Below, piece by piece: positions 10,248 through 21,239 of a DNA stretch of 64,000 bases. The stretch lies in NCBI GenBank assembly GCA_014281115.1, contig JACONQ010000003.1, positions 1,550,001 through 1,614,000 on the forward strand. Direction: 5' to 3'. Every line of letters begins with the position of its first letter. Within the stretch, counting starts at the first letter, position 1. The DNA comes from Laburnicola sp. R22_1 (taxonomy: Eukaryota > Ascomycota > Dothideomycetes > Pleosporales > Didymosphaeriaceae). Below the pieces are notes generated by a model, which saw only the letters and a program-made list of their open reading frames with translations, was not told the origin of the DNA and ran no database searches. The position numbers and the translations under genes were made by a program.

Positions 10248-12114
10248 ATGATGGCTTCAGATACGTTGATACCTGAGACGCGCGTCCTCGCAATTGCCAG
10301 TCATGTAAGAACAGTGCGCACAATCACCAAACTTGCTGAACTAACCTAGGGTAGGTGGTTCATGGGTAAGTGACTGCCGTAAGGACAGGGTGCGTCGGGC
10401 TAATTGCACGCAAGCTATGTCGGCAACAAAATGGCTACTTTCGTCATGCAATCGTTAGGATGTGATGTCTCCGCGATCAATACAGTGCACTACAGTGAGC
10501 ATCCTCAGCCGACATACAGCTGCAGGACAGAAGTTTGAGTGCATTTGACCTTTGTATCGCCTATTCTGGGGCAACACATAGGACTCAGACTTTTTGTCCT
10601 AGCACTGTGTATGCCTCAAACAGGCCATTGACAAAGTCGCAGGCAACCACACCGCATACAAGCAGGTGAAAGGCACGAAGACATCGCCCGACCAGATTCT
10701 CGACCTGTACGAAGGTCTCCAGCAGTCGAACCTGACCAACTTTGACGTTTTGTTGACCGGGTACATGCCCAGTGCTGCTGCAGTGCAGGCTATAGGCAAG
10801 ATTGGGCGGGATATCAAGTTTAATGCGGGAACAAAACCGGGGAGCTTCTTCTGGGGTGAGTCACACAAGTTTTGTATTGCTCATCCTGGGGTAATACATG
10901 GTATTCCGACTTTTGTCCTAGTACTGTAGACACGCCCGACCTCGAAGTTCACTGACGAGGAACAGTGCTGGATCCAGTAATGGGAGATAATGGGAAGCTA
11001 TACATTCCGGAAGACGAAGTACCAGAGTACAAGTCACTTCTTCGAGACGCAGATCTTATCTTGCCCAATCAGTTCGAGGCTGAGTACGTCTCCCCTCCCT
11101 CGAAGAAGTAGTTTAGTTGCGGACTGACCCGATTGTAGGCTGCTATCCGAGACTACTATCACCGACCTCAGTTCTCTAGCGGCTGCGATCCAAATACTGC
11201 ATAGAACATACCAGGTGCCACACGTAATAATCACATCGCTGCGCTTGACTCGCGACAACCGCACCGTACCATCTCGAGCGCCTTCGCGAACGCCTTCAAC
11301 CTCCGTCTCAGCGACTGCCTCTGGCCAGCAAACACCTAGGCAAACATCGCAGCTCGATCCAGAACAGACTCATCCCGCGTCCCTCTCTTCCCCAGAAGTA
11401 GAGCCAAACCGTTTAAACGTCGAAACATCACATCCGGCAGCATGGCCAAGTTCGTCACGCGCCGAAGCTTTACCGTCGTTGCAGCCCCCTGCGGAAGAAG
11501 AGACGGTGAGGAATATAACGATAATCGGCTCAACTGCAACATCAGACTACAAGCCGCGTCTTTTCCGGATAGATACGCCCGAGCTGCCACTGTTCTTCTC
11601 GGGAACAGGCGACATGTTTGCAGCCCTCACCATCCCGCGCCTTATCGAGGCCGTGCATAACTCCTCAACGCCGGGTCTTGCGTCGAAACCCAGCTGGCGA
11701 TCCCCCGACAATGTGCCCGCCGACGAACTTCCGCTGGCAAAAGCATGTCAGAAGGTACTCGCAAGTATGCAGAGCATATTGAACAAGACGACCGCGACCT
11801 GTCAGGAGAAGATGAAGGTTTACGATGCGAGAGCAGAGAAGGAGGGATGCGTGCAGGGCGACGAGGCGGAAGAGGATAGAATCAAGAAGAGGCATCTGGC
11901 ATTGATGAATGCGAGCGAGGTCACGGTGGTGAGATACGTGAAGGAACTTGTGGACCCGCCAGAGTTGGAGAAGTTCGTCCCGAAGAAGGTAGAGGAAGGA
12001 AACAGTGTACCGGACGACGTTGGGGCGAGGAAGCCGGACCAGATGAATGTGCTACATCTGGGCGTAGGGAAGGCAGGAGAAGGGGCGGTGCAAGTTGTGC
12101 AAGGCGAGAAATAG
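10248..12114 (+). CDS. Pyridoxal kinase (vitamin B6 salvage, Bud16/PDXK type)
   Basis: Six exons (10248-10304, 10355-10365, 10415-10494, 10643-10855, 10966-11083, 11139-12114) encode 484 aa. Exon 2 is only 11 nt. Conserved elements are VLAIASHVVHGYVGNKMATF (N-terminus), QSLGCDVSAINTVHYSNHT, LTGYMP, VLDPVMGDNGKLY, ILPNQFEAELL and the ribokinase-fold anion-hole and catalytic motif SGTGDMF near residue 314. It phosphorylates pyridoxal, pyridoxine and pyridoxamine to the 5'-phosphates in the cytosol. Between the IITSLRL strand and ITIIGS there is a ~90-residue Ser/Pro/Thr-rich insertion (about residues 198-285), and the C-terminus is extended and charged. Introns 3 (148 nt) and 4 (110 nt) both carry a miniature inverted-repeat element. 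It converges on dUTPase, with 174 bp between the stops. Confidence 0.92.
10517..10609 (+). repeat. TA-type miniature inverted-repeat element, full copy in pyridoxal kinase intron 3
   Basis: This 93-bp unit runs from CAGCTGCAGGACAGAAGTTT to TTTTTGTCCTAGCACTGTG. The two ends form imperfect inverted repeats around AGGACAAAAGTYTGAGT, and TA lies on each side (10515-10516, 10610-10611). Removing the unit and one TA leaves an intron of 53 nt, normal for this genome. Confidence 0.8.
10871..10926 (+). repeat. Miniature element, right part, in pyridoxal kinase intron 4
   Basis: The stretch from ATTGCTCATCCTGGGGTAAT to TTTTGTCCTAGTACTG, followed by TA, matches the core and right terminal repeat of the 93-bp element. 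The left end is missing or decayed. The host intron is 110 nt. Confidence 0.7.
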
Positions 12115-12288
12115 GAAGAGAGGATACAGGGCGAAGCCTTTTACGATACCACCATTTTATTCCATTGCATTGAAATCTAGACCGAAGCTTGGACGTACTG
12201 TCGCTCAAGGCCTGGTTATAATAGAACACCCGTAACGCCTTTTGATTCTTCCTTTTCCCCGACTATAGCGGCGATTGTGTGCCATCTT

Positions 12289-13062
12289 TTAAGCACCGAA
12301 GCCTCCCGTGCTACCAAAACCGCCTGCACCCCGTACACTCTCTTCGAGCTTCTCGACGACTACGACATCGGGCATGGCAATCTGATTTCTGGTTAGCACT
12401 CCATTCCAAACACCATACAAGCTGTGTGAAGATATACCTTTTCAACAATGAGCTGCGCAATGCGATCTCCGACCTTGATCTCGAAGTCCTCCTCCGACAG
12501 GTTCGCCAGTATAACGCCAACCTGGCCGCGGTAATCGGCGTCAATCACCCCCGCCATAGTATCAATGCCATGTTTCGCCGCAAGACCCGATCGAGGCGCT
12601 ACGCGTCCATCTGTACCCAACATCAGCAATTGTCCTTCCGTAATAAATGTTTTCGTCATATCGGCGAAGGGCAAGCTCACAGGTCCCGACCGGTACCGCA
12701 ATCGAGATATCTGTATCGACCCTGGCCCTCCCCCGTTTGGGAATCACAACGTCCCTCGCACTATACAAGTCATGCCCCGCCGCGAAGGCGCTTCCCTTGG
12801 TTGGTGCGCGGGCCTTGTCGCTCAGCAACTGGACTTGGAGGGCTTGTTCGGCGCTTGCGGCGGCGGCGACGCTGGGCGCGATGGGCGCGGGCGGCTGGAG
12901 AGACATGGTGAGTGGGGTGGGGGTTACCGTGCCAGAATCTGAGGCGCGGGGGAGGGCGGAAGGTGGGTTGGCGGGAGCGGGGTCGATCACTTTTGTGCGC
13001 TTTGGGAGAGGCGAGGAGGGGAGGGAGGGAGGCTCGTGGGTGGTGAGGGGTGTGGAGGACAT
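12289..13062 (-). CDS. dUTP pyrophosphatase (trimeric dUTPase)
   Basis: Three exons (13062-12681, 12610-12438, 12381-12289) give 215 aa. All five trimeric dUTPase motifs are present in order: [19 protein letters not shown] (motif 2 PRSG), [13 protein letters not shown] (motif 3, catalytic Asp and the Tyr that selects against ribose), GDRIAQLIV and the C-terminal arm [10 protein letters not shown]. It hydrolyses dUTP to dUMP and PPi, keeping uracil out of DNA and supplying thymidylate synthesis. The first ~75 residues form a Pro/Ser-rich extension with a basic LPKRTKV stretch that could be a nuclear signal. A second in-frame Met (MSLQPPAP) lies at about residue 53, so two start forms are possible. 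Three ACGCGT boxes lie within 90 bp upstream. Confidence 0.93.
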
Positions 13063-14127
13063 TGTGGGTGTGGGAGCAGTTGGTGCGGATACAAGGCGGT
13101 GTGGAGTGGACGCGTTTGGTGGGCCGAAACGCGTCTTGGAGTACGCGTGTTTGATTGGCCGAAGGGCGTGCCATTAATTGAACATCTTCAACGCGGTCCG
13201 ACCTAGCTCAAGCTTCCATCAATAGAAGAAACATCTGATGATGATGTCCGCAATAGTTCAGTATGACGTCTGGAAGGGCGGTTGATGAGGCTTGCCTTTC
13301 TCGACATGCTGCGCTCCTACTCTTTGCATTTGCTGCGTGTTCACGGCTTCCAACGTTCTATTGTTTATCAAGGTCGTCACAACATCCCAAACGACCACCG
13401 TGGCTTCTCGTTACCACCATACCGAATGGCCCTCGACATGGCCCGGACTGCAAGAGTACAATTCAAGAGTTGATATGGGTGTCGTAAAGGGCATCTCTTG
13501 TGCTGCTCAAGAGATGCAACGAGGGAGATAGCCCGCGCAACAACGAAGAAAGCTAATGACCCTGAGTACTGGTACAGGAAGAGGGCAACCATATTCCTCC
13601 CTAGTGCTTTTTTGCGTCGCATTTCGTATTCCATTGTTTCAAGGGTTTTCGTCAATGGTAGCCATTTCAGGGCCCGTGGTACGTTACTGTCATGCATGAA
13701 CATCCATGAATGCAGCACAGATACTCTCAGTCCACCAAGCTCTTCCCATACATAAGAGGACCGTCGTCTCCCAAGGCTTGATGTTGAGCTGCACGCTTTT
13801 AGCCGTTACTCGCACCTCGCTAACGTCATTGCAGCTTCTCCGCACCCATGTGGGGAAGCACCACCTAATCGCGCCTAACCTCCACAGAGACGAAGCCAGA
13901 AAAGTGGTTGAAGGAAGCCGCCACGGAAGAATTGCCTCTTAAAAGCGTTTAGTGATTCCAAAATTTGTTGATCATGGCATGTTCTTGGCGTAGTATCGGT
14001 ATATTAGCCACCTGCAATCGCGCCTGTCGGCGATCAGGAACAGCTTTGTATAAGATGTAGGCTATCGTCTACTACATACCGGACCTGCGTTCTCATTGCA
14101 TAATATTTTCCGCTCTCGTCGTTCAAG
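13063..14127. other. Divergent intergenic region, dUTPase / GH31
   Basis: The first 90 bp hold the MCB-like cluster and an inverted CCAAT. The rest shows only weak short frames (such as 13263-13487) with no support. Confidence 0.5.
13110..13158 (-). promoter_or_regulatory. Cluster of three MCB-like boxes plus CCAAT upstream of dUTPase
   Basis: ACGCGT occurs at 13110-13115, 13129-13134 and 13143-13148, that is 48-86 bp upstream of the dUTPase ATG. ATTGG (CCAAT on the gene strand) is at 13154-13158. Three perfect 6-mers in 39 bp are far above chance. In yeasts such clusters bind MBF and drive S-phase transcription; the same control here is inferred. Confidence 0.6.
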
Positions 14128-16330
14128 ATGGTGTGGGTACGCCCATTGCTGAGCCTAAATGCTCTACTCCGGCTGGTGCTCTGTGACTACAAAATAACTC
14201 TCACGCCATCTTCTGGCCTCATCATCACGGATGGAAATACCACCCTAGTCAACAACTCCGCTATTCTCGCCGGCGCACAGAACACGACAGCCAGCCCACT
14301 GAAGAACACCACTCAAGGTCTCACATACGCGTTCCTCACGCCCACAGTTGCCAAAATAACGCTGAACACATCCAATGAATTCCATGGTGCGCGCTTCTCC
14401 GCATCCAACTCTACCCGTTTCTATGGCGTTTGGGAGTACCCCTTCAACAACCGGATCGACAATGCGAATGTCGCCTTTGATCTCAAGGGCGTGGGCAACA
14501 ATGTCGGAATCAACTGGAGTAATGCGCGTGCTCCATTCTTCTTGACATCTGCTGGATATGGCGTGTATGCAGATACACTAAAGATGGGCTCCTACGACTT
14601 CAAGACTGTGGGAGACGCCCAATTCATCTTCAACAGCAGCAGTCTGGTCTACTACATCATCTTACCAGCAAACGGCGGGGGGTTGAAGAGCGTAATAGAG
14701 CAATACACAGAACTGAGTGCCAGGAGCGAGATCCCTCCGACATCTGGTCTGGGTCCAACATTTTGGTCCGATGACTTCACACTCGATTTCCACGGCAGCG
14801 TGTCAAATGCGCAGGAAAACATCCAAGACGTGATCAACCACCTGTACGACAACCGCATCCGCGCCACTTCCGTCTTCGCAGATCGACCGTACGGCAGCGG
14901 GAACCGCTCATGGGGCAATTTTGATTTCGATCCCGTTCAGTATCCCGACCCGGTGGCGTTCATCCAGAACCTCACGGATGCTTCGGGCCTAGACTTCCAG
15001 GTTTGGATTGCGAATCGCGCACAATTAGGTACCAAGCTCTTCAACGTCAGCACCTCAAATAACTGGTTATTCCCGGATGATCACCCGCTCGGCGCGCTGG
15101 GTGAAGCCCTCAATCTCACCATCCCAGCCGCATACCAGTACTTCGAGGAACAATTGAAGTACTTTGCTTCCGTTGGCGTCAAGGGCTATAAGATCGACCG
15201 GGGCGAGGAAGGAGAAATGCCAGACTACGTTCAGAACGAACAGATGGCGCTCTTTCTTGATCTTGCGTATGACTCCATGGTGCAGACATGGGGAAAAGGC
15301 GGCTTCTTCAACTTTGCACGCTCAGCTGTGGACCGTAGTCGCGCGAAGACTCATGTTTGGAACGGTGACAGCCACGCTAACTTCACAGGGCTTGCATACA
15401 GTGTCGCATCGGGAATTCGTTCCGGACTGATCAGCTTTGGCATCTGGGGTTCGGATACACGCGGATACACGAGGGAAGGGGCACTAACTCCAACGCCGGA
15501 AGTATGGGCGCGCTGGTGAGTAGTAGTCTCGGGTGGCAAGACTACATACACTAACGCACTGTAGGATGTGGTTCAGTGCCTTCTCGCCTGTCTACGAGTT
15601 AATGCTCGGTACGAACCATACGCCGTGGTATCCTCCATACAAGAACACCAGCACACTGGCGATCATGAAGCAGACTGCCAATTTGCATGCCGATCTCCTG
15701 CCCTACATCAGGTCATACACAAACGACGTATCCAAGACAGGTCTACCCATTATCCGCGCTTTATTCCTCGAAGCAGAAAACGACGTAAAAACATGGGACA
15801 TCAACGATACGTACTTTTTCGGGACCGAGTTTCTAGTCGCACCCATTGTGAGCGAGGGCGGCTCCCGCAGTGTCTACTTCCCCGTCGGCCCCTCCAAATC
15901 CTATCTTGAATACTTCAACAAGACACAGGTTTACCACGCAGGCACAACAGCTACCGTAACATCGCCCTTGACTTCTATGCCTGTTTTCGTCAAACAAGGT
16001 GCTATTATCCCACGAGGTGATGTATATCAAGGCAACGCGAAGTGGATCGAAGGTTGGGCACCTGATCTGAAGATTGAGCTCTATCCTAGCTTCGACGTGC
16101 CAGAAAGCAGATTCACGTATTATGGTGGCGGGGCCGAGAATGAGATCATACTGCGGACGAACAAGGAGGATAGAAGTGCGACTGTTGACACTGGGGGGTT
16201 GGAGTTCACCGGATGGGGTGCCAAGATAGTGTGGTTCCTAAAAGGGGCAGAGGAGGGTAGAGTGATGGATATGAGCACAGCGAGTGAAGGGGGTTCAATG
16301 AAAGTGACGGGCATAGATACGCTTTTCTAG
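14128..16330 (+). CDS. Secreted glycoside hydrolase family 31 enzyme
   Basis: Two exons (14128-15515, 15565-16330; 49-nt intron, GTGAGT...CTGTAG) encode 717 aa. A hydrophobic N-terminus (residues 1-19, ending near LVLC) looks like a signal peptide. The mature part has many N-glycosylation sequons (NNS, NTT, NSS, NRS). GH31 features are the N-terminal beta-sandwich with RFYGVWEYPF, then TFWSDDFTLDF, the catalytic nucleophile segment GYKIDRGEEGE (Asp357) and the acid/base segment GIWGSDTRGY (Asp443), then PYIRSY and a C-terminal beta domain with FVKQGAIIPRGD. The nucleophile motif lacks the WxDMNE form of classical alpha-glucosidases and is closer to alpha-xylosidase or other divergent GH31 branches. 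Substrate is therefore uncertain; extracellular plant or fungal glycans are likely. Confidence 0.88.
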
Positions 16331-16419
16331 AGTAAGCAGGTAAAAGCTATCAACCATTAAGCAATGAGTGAAATATTCATCTTAACAACGTCCTGCCCCA
16401 TATGCCAGGTGAGAAACTA

Positions 16420-16508
16420 CGGCCGCAGGACAAAGGTGTCGGTGCACTTCGTCTTCGTATTACCTACCTGGGATGGGCCATGGTAATTACGGTTTTGTCC
16501 TAGAGATG
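16420..16508 (+). repeat. TA-type miniature element, diverged full-length copy
   Basis: The 89-bp unit from CGGCCGCAGGACAAAGGTGT to GGTTTTGTCCTAGAGATG is flanked by TA on both sides (16418-16419, 16509-16510). Its ends form the same AGGACAAA/TTTGTCCT inverted repeat as the 10.5-kb copy. Confidence 0.65.
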
Positions 16509-16670
16509 TAAATATAATAGGAGATAGCGATGTTGTACATTTATGCATGGCGATAGACCGTTCGGGGTGTCCGCCCTCTTACCGATTTGGTTGTGCTTCA
16601 TAATGTCCAACGAAGCGACCTGGACAACAGCATTCTTCGATAGAAACTCGAAGGTTATTGTACTACAAGC

Positions 16671-16700
16671 ATTTGCATTACTCAAACTGGGGTAACACAT
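16671..16700 (+). repeat. Miniature element fragment
   Basis: ATTTGCATTACTCAAACTGG followed by GGTAACACAT matches the conserved core of the 93-bp element. No ends are recognisable. Confidence 0.45.
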
Positions 16701-17404
16701 TTCTTAACCTTCTGACTGCTACTACATCGAGGCTGGCTTCCTCGAAAAATCAAGCTTCTTAGGATCTCACGAGGTATGATATGCCGGGACAATCCCAGGA
16801 CAGAGGAGGATGCCAAGGTCATGCCATACACCCATTCGGATATCTTCGCATAGTCGAGATGGGTAGGTTAAAGGTGCGCGAGATTTCAAGCGGGGGAAGT
16901 TCAAATAGAGGCAATGAAGTGCGTAAGGTATAAACAAGTGGACTTCTACGTCTACGATGTGGAATGTGGATTGCCTATCATTATAGAGATCGTGGCCGGG
17001 ACGAGGGTATTACGGGTGAGAGACCAGATTGAATGACTGAACAAGGTTCCCTTGTCTCCTAGAATCTATCTACCATCCATATCCACAGTCGATTCAGTTC
17101 AATACAAAGAACTCCATACCCTTGGTCATTTTCGCAAGACATGGCCGTTACGTCAGTGCATTGCACAATCGTCAGATCAGAGGCAGCATGAACACCGAAC
17201 ACATACAATACTTTTCCTCCCCAAATGCCGAAAGTACCGTGGGGGAAACATGAGGAAAGCGCCAAATGGAGAAATGAACACGGAGTCTATCAAGAGGCTG
17301 CGGAAGGATCAGCAGCCGAACCGACTCCGCATGCCGCAGCAGCCACAGCTTTGTGGACTTCGCCTGCGGTCACTCTTTCGTAGCTTTTACCGTCGAGGGG
17401 CTAT

Positions 17405-19815
<2,411 letters not shown>

Positions 19816-20597
19816 GATGAGGCTGGGTGTGTGGTCGAGAGGAGAGCGTGGTGGGGAGGGGATGTGATGCAAAGGCGGTGGGCGTCGAACTTTTTACCCT
19901 CCAACGAGGCTAACGATTTTGTTAGCCAAGATTTCTCTTGGCGTGTCCGCCCGCTTATCGACAAGTTTGCCCGGCCCGAGGCGAGGCTTCTTATTCTTAC
20001 CTACCACGTACACTTTGCGCGTCGGTATAATATGTGTTACCCCAGGATATATAATGCAAACGCAGCATGTACACGGTGTCTGGGCTTCTCAATTATTCAC
20101 TGCGTCACACAATCTCGAATTATGTTGCTCCGGGCATTCCAAGGTTGCTACATCGTCAATTCTCTGCAACTGGTAAATTTATGGCTGTTGTGTTATTGTG
20201 ACCGTAGATAAGGTATATGCGAAGCACAGCTTGAAAGTAGGCTTCTCTATCGATTGTATGACCCCAAGGTGTCGGTCCATTCAAATGTTCTATGCAAACC
20301 AGCGATCTCGCACGTGAAATATGTCCCTCACAGCGCCTGAACCACAGCAGGAAGGACAAGAATACGAATAAATGGCAACACCACCTCACTTTCGGGTCGG
20401 GTTCCTTTCATAAACTTCTCCCTTAATATTAGATATCCGGACGCCGTCGCCTCAGTGGGAAGCATGCATGTGGAGAAAGATGGGAAATATGAGTGTTACC
20501 GCCCGCCATGTAACCTGAGAATATTGGACGCCGAGTATCGCCAATTCTGCCGACTTTCTCAATTCCCACGGGGTACAAGAAATCAATGACTCCTCCA
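19816..20597. other. Intergenic, Ssb upstream region
   Basis: Ssb promoter side. It contains a core fragment of the miniature element at about 20029-20066. No gene is recognised. Confidence 0.5.
20029..20066 (-). repeat. Miniature element core fragment
   Basis: ATGTGTTACCCCAGGATATA followed by TAATGCAAACGCAG is the conserved core found in the other copies. No terminal repeats can be assigned. Confidence 0.5.
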
Positions 20598-21239
20598 TCA
20601 GACAGCCGAGTCGTGGAACACGAAGTTGATATCCCTCGGTCGCTGCGTGTTGTACCGCACGAAAGCCTCGTCGCCCGGCGGTCGCTCGCTCTTTGTGTTG
20701 CTCGTCAACATGCTCTGCAGACTCACGCAGATGCTCTCCACGTTATGAACGGGTGACCACCCCTGACGGTCCAATAGATCGAGGCAGATGATGCCGTTGG
20801 AGTATATGTGCGGATGAAGCGGGATTGGGTGAGCATCGTCGCGGACAAAGACAACTTCGGGAGCCTGGGAGAGAGTAAGTATTAGCGCACATGTTGAGAA
20901 TATTGAGAGGAAACTATAGCGCATACCTCGATAGGATAACTCTGGCTGAACATGAACTTCAACCTATATACCTGGTCTTTGTATATCGGATTGTCGTCCA
21001 TCACTCGGATATCCATGAGCCATTCGTGGAAATCGTCCGCTTTGATGAGTGTTATACCGGGTGGGAGCTTCTCGTGTAACTATGCCCAAGGCAATTTAGT
21101 AACCCGTTCGTTCGTAATATAAGTCGAAGGCTTTTTGTAGTAGTACCTTGATCAGCTCCTAGACCTGCCTGTTAGCTTCCGCTACTGCGCATAGCACTGT
21201 GGCGGTACATACCTTCGAAAGCCTCTTGGTTGCGAACAT
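20598..21239 (-). CDS. Ubiquitin-conjugating enzyme E2, UBE2W-like
   Basis: Four exons (21239-21213, 21158-21147, 21079-20927, 20864-20598) encode 152 aa, almost exactly UBE2W length. Exon 2 is a 12-nt micro-exon coding Glu-Leu-Ile-Lys. The protein starts MFATKRLSKELIKLHEKLPP. It contains the E2 core HPIPLHPHIYSNGIICLDLL with the catalytic Cys at residue 91, which is the same number as in human UBE2W, and WSPVHNVESICVSLQSML. The short C-terminal tail lacks the canonical UBC helices, also typical of UBE2W, which attaches ubiquitin to protein N-termini. The atypical TSNTKSERPPGDEAFVRYNT stretch matches the UBE2W region SSCKEKRRPPDNSFYV. The family call is firm; N-terminal ubiquitination is inferred. 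Confidence 0.9.

Larger units (their letters stand above)
16331..17404. other. Convergent intergenic region GH31 / Ssb
   Basis: No gene is seen. It contains one TA-flanked miniature element (16420-16508) and a fragment of another (16671-16700). Confidence 0.5.
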
